A DNA stretch of 64,000 nt from Oikopleura dioica (taxonomy: Eukaryota > Chordata > Appendicularia > Copelata > Oikopleuridae). The stretch is taken from contig OU015569.1 of NCBI GenBank assembly GCA_907165135.1, forward strand, positions 7,936,501 to 8,000,500, in the 5' to 3' direction. Of the stretch, positions 1 to 11,402 are shown in pieces. The first letter of the stretch is position 1; every line of letters begins with the position of its first letter. The position numbers were made by a program, and so were the translations under genes. The notes under the pieces were generated by a model. That model ran no database searches and was not told the DNA's origin. It saw only the letters and a list, made by a program, of their open reading frames with translations.

Positions 1-2826
1 TGGGACTGGGCTCGTAAGATCGACGCGACAGCGACTCTTCACCTTCTTTCAAAATGGAATAGATCGACTTAGAATTGGGCTGTTGAAATCGTGTTCGGTA
101 ACTTGATTTTAATCTCTTATTAAAATACCGTTAGAAACTCTAAAGCCCCGCCTGGAGTTCGCCCAGAAATTGTTGGTAATCAAGCTCGCGTATTTCATCT
201 TCAAACTGCCAAAGAAATTTATTTTTTAATCTGGAGCATCAAGTTTTACGTACCCCTTTATGTCAAAGTCTGAGATGCCATTCATCAAATTTCCAAGGTG
301 CCCCGCTGAGGTTGCCCAAACTGCGCACTAATAATGTTATAACTTATGAATAAAGAAAATCAATCCGTTCAAGAATCAAGCAGACAGTAGCTTCACTTTA
401 GGGCTGAAACTTATTGGTAAACATCGGTTGTTTAACGGGTTTAACTAGGATAAAGCCTCACGGACTTCCGATCAGAGCACTTTAATTCTCTTAAATTGAG
501 GAAAAGTTTTTAAGGATGTCCGAATCATCATTCCAGTTTATGTAAAACTGAAACTAAATTTTAGGTTTCAGTAATATATTTTCTCCCAAAAATTTATTCA
601 ATTTGTCTTACATTCTAAAATGCCCATTTTGAGGAAAATTTCAGCTGACAGATTTGCGTAGGAACGTCCAGAAATGTTGTGAAAATGAAATTTATTTCAG
701 AGAAACTTTAGGTCTAGTGACTAGAAGACGACTTCATAAAATTAATTTTGATCGGAGAAATAAGGTCGTAACTATGTTAAGATTTGGAGAAAATGGACAT
801 CTTCTTTTGCACGAAAAACTATACCTTGAACGAAGTCGCTGAAAATTTTAAGTTGATAGGGAAGACACTCGTGCTTAGTAATAAGATCAATCAAGTCGCG
901 AAACCTTGAGTTTTAGATCATGGATTTAAGTGATTTGAATGGGTTTACTCTTCGTATCGCTCGGTAAACAAGGAGCGCTATTTACCTGTGCCACGATAAA
1001 GGGAAAAGCAAAGTGCATTCTTATCTCGATACTCGATGTGTTTAAGGGTGTCTTGATGTCGGCTAGAGAGCTTTATAGCTCGTCCGAGGGTGATTTGCGC
1101 CGTCGTGCGGTGATCACAAGCAGGATACGGCATTTATCTTGTAGTCGAATACATCATCGCGCCAAGGAGACTAATTTACTTGAGCTTAGTTATTATTACC
1201 TAATTAGTGAATCCTTAGCCGGATTCAGTTCCGGATGAGCCGATCACTTCCATCTGCCGCCGAGCGCCAGGAGAATGTAAATATGAGCAAACAACCTCAA
1301 TTTTCTCTCATTTCTCGTCAATAATCCATCTATAAAAGTCATTCGATCCTCCTCACTGCAAATTGCATTAAATCTAGACGAACAAATTCCGATTGAGCGT
1401 GCTCCACTCGGACCCACCAAAATAAGCACTTTCTTGTTTAGTTCGAAACTAACTGTGGTCGAGCAGACGACGAAAACGTGACGTAGCCACAAATAACTCG
1501 CTAGGAAGAGAGAAGAAGGTGTTTATCCTATACAAAACGCAAAGCCACAATCTCAGATCGTCAAGGGGCTCAAAAAAGGTAATTTCGCGAGGCGAAAAAT
1601 TTCATTTATATTGAATACATGTTCCTTGTAAAAAGACCCATTGCTCCTCGAATGTTTTGGGTAACCATTCCGGTTCGCATTATTGTTTCGTTTTCTTTAA
1701 ATACCGGGCAGCGGAATGGCTATGCTGTTATCATCCTAAATATAACAGACATTTGCTATGAAAATATAAAATGCTTTTGAAATCGGAAAATTTGAGATAT
1801 TTTTTCTTCTTCTTTGCTTAAAAGTTATCTTTTTCTTAAACGATCAATTCATATAGTGGAAAGACGTGGCCTGATGCAATTAAAATATCTCATTTCCCCT
1901 TGAGCAGTTCAAAATATAATTAGCTTATCTCTCCTTTTTTGTAAGTTAGCAAGTTTTGCGATCAATTGAAGCTTCCTTTAGCAATTAAGAAAACTAATCA
2001 GGACTCCCCTCGCTAAGATAGTTTTAGAAATGACAATGTAAAGTTCTTTAGCATCACTCTTATAAGCATAGAACAAAACAATAAGAAGAACCATGAGTAT
2101 GCAAATCACAGATGATGCCGGAAATGCGGCACTGGTCCTAATCTAACTTTGTAGATAGAAATTAATCGAGAGGTTAAACAAGTTGATGTTCAATTTAGAA
2201 TTTACTCTACTCTGGAAATTGAATTTGAGACTCTTAAATTGAGACGTGAGAAAAAAAGGGAATACTCTATTTTGCATCAATCAAGCTCACGAGTCGGTAG
2301 AAATTTTGTAAATTCAATGATCCATCCCTCGCTAAGTATTTGTATCTGAAACTGGTCAACTACTACCTGGACTAATCACGCACCGTGGATTGAATTTGAT
2401 TTTTAATTAGTGTTTGACCTTCAGGTCAGATTTCGGTTTAAAAGCAGAAGAAGAATTTTGACTACAAACTGTAATCAGCTGAGCCAAACTGCAATTACTG
2501 TAGCTGCTTGTAAATCAGAAGAAAAAACAGACAGCTATTTACACATGTTTCAGATATATCTTTCCGTTTCATTCTTTTTTATCTTATTTTTTTATCGACA
2601 TTTCGTTAACACATTTTTTAATTGCAGCGAATCGCAGAAGACAACGCGAAGAAAAATTGTAGGAATCTTCCAAGGGCGGCTGGAACAACGTAAACATTAG
2701 AGGCTCCGGTCCTCGTTGCGTTTGATGGAGCGGGAAATGTTTTTGACGATAACAGAACAACCAAGCGCTAGACTAAGCGCGCGAATGTTGATAACATAAA
2801 GAAATCCTTACTACCGCCATCTAGTT
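1..2826. other. No supported gene
   Basis: Several open frames of 60-100 codons occur on both strands, but none shows a signal peptide, a recognisable motif or flanking splice sites that extend it. The sequence is AT-rich with no obvious tandem or inverted repeat. It may hold promoter sequence or missed short exons. Confidence 0.5.
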
Positions 2827-2834
2827 GGAAATCA

Positions 2835-2842
2835 TATAAAAG
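2835..2842 (+). promoter_or_regulatory. TATA box of the PLA2-like gene
   Basis: The sequence TATAAAAG lies about 60 bp upstream of the ATG at 2897. That spacing suits a TATA element with a short leader. The gene therefore probably has its own promoter and is not a downstream operon member. Confidence 0.5.
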
Positions 2843-2896
2843 CTTGAAAGCGATACCAAGTAGTCATCCTTTTCGTGAAGTTTTGAGCTAACTAAC

Positions 2897-4099
2897 ATGG
2901 TAAGCAAAGACAGAGAGAGAATCAATAGAAGAAAGTCATTTTTCTGTCGTCTCCGATGATAGAAACATTTGATTTCAAGAGAATAATTTGAAACAGGAAG
3001 TTAAACCGTGATTTTAAGAAACTTACTATCGCACTCTTCTCCGCCGCCAGTGCAACCTTCAAACAGACCTTCCAACACAGAGTCCAGCGAAGCGTGGCTG
3101 GTGATTGGGTCGATAACAACTTGGAGAGCGGACGATTCCGACGAGATGTTGTCGACAGCTTCAGACCGATCGCCGCCATGATTGCCTACTTGAAGGGTCT
3201 TGGGAGTGACGACCAAGATCCTTCTGCCCAAGGCTTGGAAGCAGAATTGCAACAAATTCAGGTATTCGCTCACGTGGCTAGCGGTTGTTAACATTGGAAA
3301 ATTAAGGACACCTACACATCTTACGGTTGCTACTGCTGGGCGAATGGAGTCGATAACGTCGAAGATCTCGGATCCGGAAGCCGAAATGTCGATGCCACAG
3401 ATTTTGCTTGCACTGAACTTTACAGGTAAATTTTTTATCGAAATTTAAAAGTAAACTTAATCCCGTTTAGATGCTACGCTTGTGTGAACATTGACTACGG
3501 AAGCGAGTACTCCGAGCTCTCCTACATGGCTTTCTTCGACACAGACTCCGAGGGAAACCGAGTGATCGACTGCTCAAGCAATGCTCAACAGAACGGTGAT
3601 AGTTTGTGCTCATGTGATGCCAAATTTGCTCAACGAATCGTTCAAACTCAGAACCACTGTGATGTAAGCGAAAATGGAAATAAGACTTCAATATCAACGA
3701 AACGCTGAGCGTTCTCACCAACTGAAAACAATTTTAGAGCGGCGTCATGCTTTCCGACATGGGACTAAACAACTGCATGTCCGAAATGTACAGAACAATC
3801 AGCGGCGGTGGAAGCTACCAGTGCCCAGCCGGCTCCAACGGGCACCCTTCCAACGACAAATGCTGTGGCTTCTACCCCAACCGACAGCCCTACAACGAAA
3901 ACAGAGAATGCTGTGCAACAAAGTAAGAGCTAGTAGTTTTTACAGTCAGTAACACTTTTATCCTAGTACTGTCGACGATCAGGGTTTCTTTACTACTCCA
4001 GACGTCAACATTGTTGCTGCTGACACTTGTGAAATGACGGGAGGTACAGTCGTCGTCTCCGCAGAGGGCGATCCCCATACCTACATTCCGTCTCAGTAA
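2897..4099 (+). CDS. Secreted PLA2-like protein lacking the catalytic His-Asp
   Basis: Six exons: 2897-2899, 3019-3261, 3307-3425, 3471-3663, 3738-3922 and 3967-4099. All join in frame through GT-AG introns of 44-119 nt and give 291 residues. The N-terminus (MKLTIALFSAASA) is a signal peptide; the first intron falls directly after the ATG codon. The segment YGCYCWANG followed by FACTELYRCYACVNIDYG matches the secreted phospholipase A2 pattern (YGCYCG, then CCxxHDxCY). The active-site His-Asp is replaced by Leu-Tyr, so hydrolysis is unlikely. The C-terminal part has a second cysteine cluster (CCGFYPNRQPYN, then RECC) like those in animal extracellular-matrix proteins. Probable role: structural or binding protein outside the cell, conceivably in the larvacean house. 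Family membership is from motif reading; function is inferred. Confidence 0.8.
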
Positions 4100-4998
4100 G
4101 AAGTGCGTCAACAACAGTATCCGCCCCTTTACATATATAATGCTGATGTCAGTGCATAACGTTACGACAAAATTACCAAAAAATGTTTTTTATCTCGACA
4201 ATCTGTACATATTTCTTAATCTCTCTTTTTATACTTTTACAACCATTCGTTTCTGTAAAAACCTTTCTACGATTTTGTATAAGCAAAACAAACTGTGTTA
4301 TACAAATAAACCATCACCAAAGTTAAAATCCCGCGTTCTTTATTTAGTACCAAAAGTCAATTAGCAACACAAATGAAGAAAAAGTGAAAGAGGTCCTAAT
4401 GGAACGACTCTTGTTATAAAAACAACTTGTTTTATTCGATTCGGAGCTACTCCTTGTTTAGGCTTATAATATTTAACCGAACATCACTAATGTATTGAAA
4501 TCGATGGAATTGAATGGAGAAATAATCTTAATAATAATAATAATATCAATAGCATGTTCCTAAAAAGTTTCTTCGTAAATAGTGTCACATGATATTTTAA
4601 GTCGGCTCTTTTCTTATGCATTATCATAATTAAGTTACCAAGAAAAGAGTCGTTTGTTAGTCTAACAAGCTGAAGAAGGGTTATCAAGATAAAATTTCAG
4701 CAACAGCCGTTTGGAATCTTCATATTCGTGAATAAAGATTGGGGATTTTCCGACAAAAAGGGAATAAGATAATCCTTTTTACTTGTGTATGCTCTTTTTA
4801 GAACTCCTCAGAGCTTTCTTAGCTTCTAAAGAGGTTCCACGTTACGTTTAAGGTGGTCAACGCGGTCTGTGGGCACCCCAAATTCCTTCACGCGTGAAAT
4901 TGTCATTTTCTTTCTTACAGATATAAGCCGGCAGCGGGCTCCATCAGTGCTAGAACAAGTATTTCAGTCAAAAACAATATCACAATTAATTTTTAAAA

Positions 4999-6756
4999 AT
5001 GAAGTTTTTCTATATGATAATCGCAACTGCGTACGGCCAGGAAGGATCTGGCGCAAATCAAGAGGACGAGGAGGATCGGGTTAAAATTAAAAATTGAATG
5101 TAAACAGCGAACTCGCTTATCAAGAGGATTGATATATCTATGCATCTCGATGCATAATCAGCATTAGACAAAATGCTTAATTTAACCTCACTTGGAAGCC
5201 ATCAGCAAAAACGCCAGTCGATTTGCAACCAGCTGATCCGGAGCTTCCTTCTTCGAGGACTACGTATCCTGCCGAGAATACCTCCAATTTTGTTATGAGT
5301 TTAAACGCTTTCTACATGAACGCATTAACAACGTGATCGCTTCAGATTTATTTACAGCTGCTAGTCTCGAATCATTTACAAAAATATCTTAATTCGGGGA
5401 TAGCTCATGCGCTGCCTAAAGCACAAGAACCCTAAATCATATTAATTTATAAAGCAAGGTCAAAACTCTTCAAAGATTATTATGACTACTATAATTCTTT
5501 TTACCAAAACTACATAGCCAACTACGATTCCTCTTATTACGAGGAGGCGGATTTAGGTTTTATCCAGTCGCGAAGCTCTGGCACACTTTGCAGGGTAGGC
5601 TCTTTTTCAGATAGGTCGACGGCGCTTGGTTCGGCGCCTGTATCGTGTCCCGATCAGCAAGTCTGCCAGACGACGCTAGAATATCAACGAATCCGCGGCG
5701 GTTCTGCAAAACGCTACTATAGGATTCAATGCAAAGAAGAACTTCCATGCATGGTGAGTGAATCGTAAATAGCGAACACGTTTTGACCGTGTTCAGCTAA
5801 TCGTGGGAAATCAACTGTTCCCTGAATTCAATTATAAATTTATTTATCAAGCAAACAATAGAGAGCGATTAAAAGGTTTCGAGTGCGGAAAATCTGTTTT
5901 TGACTGAGACAATTTAAACGGGCTGTTTTCGATTCATTGGTTTGATAAATAAAGAGGATAATTGTTCGGGCCATACACGGGTCGAAATAATTTAGTTAGG
6001 AATTAAGAAATAACGATAATAACGGAGTGCAATTAATCATTATTAAGAATCAACTACTTATTAGCTAAATCATCTGATAGTTTTGAATGATTAAGGCTGG
6101 ATAACTGTGAAATAAATCTGAAATAAATACCGTAGTTAAAAAAAAGATGATAATATGCATCTTCACTTTCGCTGACAGAAAACTGACAGCTTTCCGAGCT
6201 CCAGTTTTCGACGATTACGATATTACCATAATTTGCATCGTAATTCATGTCTGATTCAAAAGGGCGCACCGGATGACGCGAACCCCTCTGCCTAAGAATT
6301 TGCATATTCACTCGGTTTGAAATTTCCGGAAATCGAATTCAACTGTTCATCAATTGAATGGATTGTCGGTAGACGATCGCCTGCTTGTCGACTAGTTACC
6401 TGTATTATAATTTTGACGGGGGAAATCAGCGGATAAATATTTTCGAGAGGTTATGCAATCAGTGCGGATTAAGGGCTGAGATCCATTTGAAATCCACGCG
6501 ATTTCAATCCTTACGCGGACTTATGCGTCATTAATTTTTAGAAAGCGACCTTCTTAATTTATCAAATTCTGAACAAATCATTTAGTCAAACATGAAGTCG
6601 AATTTCAATAGATGTCGTGCTTACGCGACGAGACATTCCGTTCAATGTGTCCACTGCTGTTCTGGAAGTGGCTGCGCTTCGACCGTTCCTTACGAAGGCG
6701 CCGGCGTCGATTTCGCGGACTTTGCAGCTGACCCGATCGTGGTCTCAGTGCCGTAA
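4999..6756 (+). CDS. Secreted Ly6/uPAR (LU)-domain protein, exon model partly uncertain
   Basis: The best-supported parts are a signal-peptide exon (MKFFYMIIATAYGQ, from 4999), a Tyr-rich exon about 5476-5753, and a last exon 6586-6756 with an acceptor at TTTAG and a stop at 6754. Joining 5753 to 6586 keeps phase 0 and brings together SCPDQQVC, YYRIQCKEELPCM, NRCRAYATRHSVQCVHCC and SGSGC. This cysteine spacing fits a three-finger LU domain. A candidate exon around 5240-5330 (frame reading FFEDYVSCREYLQFCYEF) may also belong, but its joins were not resolved. An alternative exon 5797-5907 reads open to a stop and could end a shorter isoform. The protein is expected to be extracellular; the partner is unknown. 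Confidence 0.55.
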
Positions 6757-6897
6757 AGTCCCACTCACGCTTACCAACTGTTTATAACCAATCGAACACT
6801 TTTTGTACTTTTAACCAGCATCACTCAAACTCTGCTAAACCTGAAATGTCAAAATCCTTTTCTGTGACAAATTTAGGGAGAGAAAGTGAATAAACAT

Positions 6898-7229
6898 CTA
6901 TATTACACGAAAATCACAAAATTTGGAAAAAATCAAGATTTTTGCGATCTTCTTTTTCTTCTCGTTCTTTTTCGGCGGCTTGAAGTTTTGCTCGTCGAAA
7001 GTGACGGCAATGTTGTTAATAAGCTTGATGTTTTTATTTTGCGAGGCGAGGTATCCACGGAAATCTTCTGTGAACGCAAGAGGACACTCCTCCTAAATAT
7101 CATATTGATAATTATTTGTCTCATTGAACATGATAGTCGAAGAAAATTCTTAATCGAACCTAGTAAACCTGTGGTTCAAAAACATGCTCAGCGGACCTCA
7201 GGAGGTGCTCGAGCGACCACATTCAACAT
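6898..7229 (-). CDS. Short hypothetical lysine-rich protein
   Basis: Two exons, 7229-7197 and 7092-6898, join in phase across an intron with donor GTCCGC and acceptor TATTTAG. They give about 75 residues. The second exon reads ECPLAFTEDFRGYLASQ, then INNIAVTFDEQNFKPPKK and a Lys-rich tail. No family was recognised. The opposite strand also has a long open frame here, which is poor in typical codons, so the strand choice is a judgement. Confidence 0.35.
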
Positions 7230-7392
7230 CTTCTCCTGCCTACTGTCTACCTGTCACTTCATGAGCTGAAGGGGTTTTCTAAGTACCTTGAGCTACCGCT
7301 ATCAAAAGAAGGCTACGGACAATTAAAACTTCGTCACATTTTTCATGCTATAGCAAATACTGTGTTAAAATTGAATCCCCTAGATTGAATAG

Positions 7393-7574
7393 AAAATGAT
7401 TGCTTGTCAATTCCGACTTACAATAATGAGTACGTGCAGGTTAGGAAAACGCTGTATGCCGTTTGCGGAGGAAATGTTCGTTTGACGCAAATCAACGTGC
7501 TCGACAAGTGGCATCCCTGGTAAGTCATCGAAGCTGTTGAAGTGGTTCTTGCTTAATAATATAGTGATGTTTAA
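7393..7574 (+). CDS. Possible terminal exons of an unidentified gene
   Basis: An exon 7393-7519 with acceptor TTGAATAG and donor GTAAGT joins to 7565-7574, where it stops. It encodes about 46 residues including YVQVRKTLYAVCGGNVRL and VLDKWHPC. Upstream exons were not found. The two cysteines hint at a secreted protein. Low certainty. Confidence 0.3.
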
Positions 7575-8135
7575 GCTTTCGAATGAGGGGACATCAAATA
7601 AGCGTGACTTACCCAGCGTAAAATGCCCGGCATTTCGGAAACGTTACACTGCTACCGATCGAGTTTAGTGATTGCACTCGATTTGCATTGAGTCGCACAA
7701 TTGAAGCGTCCTTGAACCTGAATAAGTTTTTACATGTATTTATCATCTTACAACACCGCAAATAGGCTTATCAAGGGCCATCATGTAGAAACATAACATT
7801 AGGAGATAGCAGAGAAGTCAGGAAACAATCCTTACAATTTGAGTGACAAAGTGTAATTCGACAAGATCTTGGCCACAGAAAAGTCAATTAAGATGGGCAA
7901 CGTGGGTGAATTCCGGAGATTACGGATCAGAAAGCCTCAAGAGACATAAATTTCGACCTGGTGTGATAACCCTTTCGCATTTCGCAATTCAAATAATCAT
8001 TCATTTCGGGCAATTTAAACCCTTCTATATTTTAAGCTGGGATTTTACTTCGCTGCAAATCCTTTGCGCTGAGAAAATCAGGACTTCATCAGAAAGTGTT
8101 TAGCTAAATTGCGCCACTTAGGGAAACGAGACTTC
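7575..8135. other. No supported gene
   Basis: One open frame of 86 codons on the plus strand has no recognisable feature. The stretch ends at the 8-bp target duplication of the hAT element. Confidence 0.45.
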
Positions 8136-8386
8136 CTCTGGCCCTGGGGTCGGCAAGCCACCGATCGCTGGTGGGTGGTGGTGGGTGGGCCACTCATAAA
8201 GTTAAATTTCCAATGGTGGTGGTGGGTGGTGGTGGGTTCCCCAAAATGGTGATGGTGGGTGGGTGGTGGGTGGGTCGATGATTTTGAATAAAATTTTTCG
8301 GGGCCCGAAAATACAAAATAGATTACTTTTATCTCAAATTCTTTGATTATATTTATTCATGATATAGAAAATAAAGTAACTAAATA

Positions 8387-8641
8387 TTAAATAGTTTTCA
8401 AATAATCTATTGCTCGTTTGAAGACTCTTGCACGAAGGATCGCTAAACATCTTTTGTACGTCAGATTCTCTCTTTGATGTCTTTTGAGACTTGATGTCTT
8501 ACTGAAAGCTCTCTCCAGACAACTTGTTGTTTGAGATGTTCCAAGAATAACCTTAATTATTTTAATATTTAATACCAAAATATCTCTTACATTTATCGCC
8601 ACTTGACTCAAAACCGGCAAACTGTATATTGCTGGCAACAA
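8387..8641 (-). pseudogene. hAT transposase C-terminal fragment
   Basis: The minus-strand frame reads LPVLSQVAINVRDILVL, then TSCLERAFSKTSSLKRHQR and LTYKRCLAILR. This is the pattern of the hAT C-terminal dimerisation domain (a proline/leucine helix, a Ser/Cys-Glu-Arg-x-Phe-Ser core and a following Arg-rich helix). It is about 84 codons long. Upstream parts of the transposase are not in one frame: a separate open frame at 9148-8924 could be another remnant. The protein is not functional here. Confidence 0.75.
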
Positions 8642-8790
8642 TATGTTAAAATTATTCGCAGAATTTATTTAAAATTCTCTCTTTTAATAAATCCGTGACT
8701 TAAAATCCTCCCCATTCATTCGCTTACCGCCAAGGAGTTTTTAGATCTTGGCCAATAAGAGCGGAGAATTGGCTAGTGAGTAATAAACTT

Positions 8791-8856
8791 CGCTCAAGCG
8801 TCGCTCAAACCTCGCTCGAGCGGCGCTCAAACCTCGCTCCAACGTCGCTCAAACCT
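8791..8856. repeat. 11-bp tandem repeat inside the hAT element
   Basis: Six 11-bp units start with CGCTC and alternate between a variable unit and the constant unit CGCTCAAACCT. The higher-order period is 22 bp, three copies. Confidence 0.85.
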
Positions 8857-9622
8857 ATAGATTACGGCCAAAAATCAAGGGTTGCAGAGGTAACAGCCGT
8901 CAAAAGCGCCTGCTGAGTCGTTATCACATCCAATTGTTTAGAAGAGTAGCAATTTCTGTTGGCCACCTTGTCTTGGATTGATATTGTCGGAACTTCTCGG
9001 CAGTTTTTGACGTGGTTTTCCCAATCACGTCTGTAGTACAAGCATTCTTTTTTTCGGACATTAAAAAACTAAATCTTTTCTTATTGGGGCCCCCAAAAGC
9101 GAAAATTAAAAAAATAAACGTACTGGTTTTGGTTTGTTGTGTCCACATTTAGATCTGCCACATTTTAAAAACCTGTGGATTTAGAATCGTCGAAAAATTC
9201 CAAAAATCCAGGATGATTCATCTGTCGACAGTACTCAACCACTGGAGGATGCGTGCATTTTGCCCAAACGCCATCATTGTTCCTTATTTTCTCTATGACT
9301 TTTGCTTCAACGTCAATTTTTGATTTTTAGGCGCTGACGCCATGTTTAACAAATTCTAGTGCTAATTGATGACAATAACAGTGATTCTGCTAATCTAGAA
9401 CAATTTATTTTCAAAATGCTCTAATTAGTAAACAACTGTTCAAGAACAAAATTTTGACTTGGGGCTCCCAAAATTTTCGGCCAAAAACCCACCATTTCCC
9501 ACCATTTTCGAATTTTGAAGAATTGTGATGGTGGGTGGTGGTGGGTGGGAAGCCCACCACCACCCACCCACCACCCACCCACCCACCACTTCCACCATTT
9601 TTTGCCGACCCCAGCTCTGGCC

Positions 9623-10194
9623 ACATACATCGAGATTGTTGAAAACGAAATTTTGAGCATGTTATTTTGTGTCTTTCTCTAAGCCATTAAATGAGCGGGT
9701 TTAGTATCATGTCAAATGAGCGCATTATCGTATCTCGCTGGCTTTTAATTACCGCGAGATTTCCAAAATAAAACAAATTATATCAAAGATAAAAGAGAAA
9801 CTAGCCGATATCAAGATGCAATGTGTTGCGATAAAAATGTGCGTACTCGATGATAAACACAACGTGCAGCTTGCCATGCAAATCATCTTCTGTAACTGAT
9901 CATTTAAAAGTATTCACTTGTTTCCTACTACTCTCTTTTTGCTTCGATGATGCAGTACGAATTAAGTACACTAGGAAAAACTCGATATTATCGCTTCGCA
10001 CGTTAATACGAAGCTTCCGTTTGGTGAGTGATCCTATCGAAAGAAGTTTACGAAAGTCCGAAATACTTTGGAACTTGACTCTTAGGGCCCTATTATCGTA
10101 ATTGGAACTTGCAGCGCTGCAAGTTCATGCTTTTGTAAAGTCAATTGACACCCTTTGAATACTTCCTTCGAAGATGGTTCGAAATCCGAATCTT
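9623..10194. other. No supported gene
   Basis: One 83-codon plus-strand frame shows no motif or splice context. Confidence 0.45.
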
Positions 10195-10767
10195 TTAAAA
10201 AGAAGCTCTTTCATTGTAATGACGATCCAGAAGACGAAACGTACCTTTGAAGAGCACTTTGCAGAGCGTCGCTTTGATAATTATGCTGAAGCTCTTGATA
10301 GGAAAAATTCGCCACAGCGGACTTTTCCCAGTCTTCTTGTCTAGCGATGCCAGAGGAATTTTTAAGGGGGATGTTGGAAGCCTAAATTGAAGATTACAGT
10401 TTTTGGAGTGAAGAAAAGACGCTACTTTTTTGTACTCAATCGGCGTTGCACGAACTCGCGGCGATCTGAGACTAGAACCCTGAAGAATCAATAGTTGATC
10501 ATTGGAGAAGATGAACGTCAGTCGTACCTTGGTGTCAATTCCTTTTAAGTCCGTCCATTTAAGATACTTGTAGCGGGCCGATGGAAGCTGCATCGATCCC
10601 GTTAAATCTTCATTTATTCCCACTGGCGACTTTATAAGCACTTTTACGGGTTCGATTTCGAGTATTAGGTCCGTGTCAAGAGGAGAAAATAGAACCCTGT
10701 CTTTGTCCGTCTGGACTTTGGAAATATCTGTTTCGTAATTAAATTTTCTTCGACGCGTTCCGGCCAT
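10195..10767 (-). CDS. Hypothetical protein, about 190 residues
   Basis: An open frame begins MAGTRRRKFNYETDISK at 10767 and runs to a stop at 10195. It may contain a removable 45-nt GT-AG intron (GACACCAAG, then GTACGACTG to CTTCAG); removal keeps the frame and gives a slightly shorter protein. There is no signal peptide or obvious transmembrane segment, and the composition is basic and globular. No family was recognised. Confidence 0.45.
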   Translation of the reverse strand: MAGTRRRKFNYETDISKVQTDKDRVLFSPLDTDLILEIEPVKVLIKSPVGINEDLTGSMQLPSARYKYLKWTDLKGIDTKVRLTFIFSNDQLLILQGSSLRSPRVRATPIEYKKVASFLHSKNCNLQFRLPTSPLKIPLASLDKKTGKSPLWRIFPIKSFSIIIKATLCKVLFKGTFRLLDRHYNERASF

Positions 10768-10892
10768 ATTTGTTTCTCTTCAATTTTATGAAAAAATTGT
10801 AAAATGAACCGATAATTAAATTGAAATCTTCGTTCTGCAAATATCGAATTGTCCTTCAGAATTTTACATTTGCGTCTGAAGAATAGTGGTTG

Positions 10893-11163
10893 TCAAGGAA
10901 ACTGCGAGAAACATTTCTTTTGCTTTGACGTCAAGGTAGCGCAAATGAATTTTATTTTCGATATTTCATTTAGAGGATAATTTGCGATTAATTTGCCGTT
11001 AATTTCAAGTTCGAGCTGTCTTCTGGAGTACAGTTCATGCGATGGAAGCTCAGTCACCTTAGTGTCTTCAGGTGGCCAACGCTAAATGAAAATAGAATGC
11101 CGCGTTAATGACATGACACCATACATTCCTAGCCTGCTCGAGAATTTCCAGAATTCTACGGCA
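10893..11163 (-). CDS. 3' exons of an unidentified gene
   Basis: The last exon, 11081-10893, has a good acceptor (TTTTCATTTAG) and reads RWPPEDTKVTELPSHELYS, RRQLELEINGKLI and on to a stop. A preceding exon ending at 11125 (donor GTATGG) reads RRILEILEQARN in the matching phase. The conserved-looking RWPPEDT/ELPSHELYSR stretch suggests a real gene, but no family was recognised. Upstream exons would overlap the plus-strand exons 11133-11402, so one of the two assignments may be wrong at the overlap. Confidence 0.4.
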
Positions 11164-11402
11164 TCGGTGAATCGAGTTTTGTCAAACTCAAGTTTCTCGA
11201 GAAGCTGGATATTTTTTCAAAGGCTGAAGTAAAACTAGTGTCTCAGATTTTTCACATTCAACCTTTGTGGTTTCAGTTATCCGCAGCTGACAGAGTGTCT
11301 CCCAAGTTTCGAAGCAATAACCCTCGATTGCTCATTATCGGGCCTATTACAAAGAAACTACGGATCTTATCATCTAACTTGAGAAACCCTTATCGTGCGT
11401 GA
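11133..11402 (+). CDS. 3' exons of an unidentified plus-strand gene
   Basis: Exon 11133-11228 (acceptor CATTCCTAG, donor GTAAAA) reads PAREFPEFYGIGESSFVK and joins in phase 0 to 11277-11402 (acceptor GTTTCAG). The second exon reads LSAADRVSPKFRSNNPRLL, LIIGPITKKLRIL and then stop. Codon use and splice signals look genuine. No family was recognised. Upstream exons were not found. Confidence 0.35.
   Translation, partial: PAREFPEFYGIGESSFVKLKFLEKLDIFSKAEVKLVSQIFHIQPLWFQLSAADRVSPKFRSNNPRLLIIGPITKKLRILSSNLRNPYRA

Larger units (their letters stand above)
8144..9614. mobile_element. hAT-superfamily DNA transposon, degenerate copy
   Basis: The element is 1471 bp with 13-bp terminal inverted repeats (CTGGGGTCGGCAA at 8144; its complement ends at 9614). 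It is flanked by a perfect 8-bp direct duplication, CTCTGGCC, at 8136-8143 and 9615-9622. An 8-bp duplication and this type of terminus are hallmarks of hAT elements. Both ends carry subterminal runs of GGTGGG-type repeats (about 8170-8272 and 9528-9593, the latter present in both orientations). These resemble the short reiterated motifs that hAT transposases bind. The interior holds a broken transposase on the minus strand and a short tandem repeat. It is too short to encode a full hAT transposase of about 600 residues, so it is non-autonomous. Confidence 0.88.

Noticed and set aside
2628-2661. Short exon-like stretch after TTAATTGCAG reading ANRRRQREEKL and stop, reminiscent of the end of a homeodomain
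   Set aside because: No upstream exon with the rest of a homeodomain was found, and eleven residues are too few.
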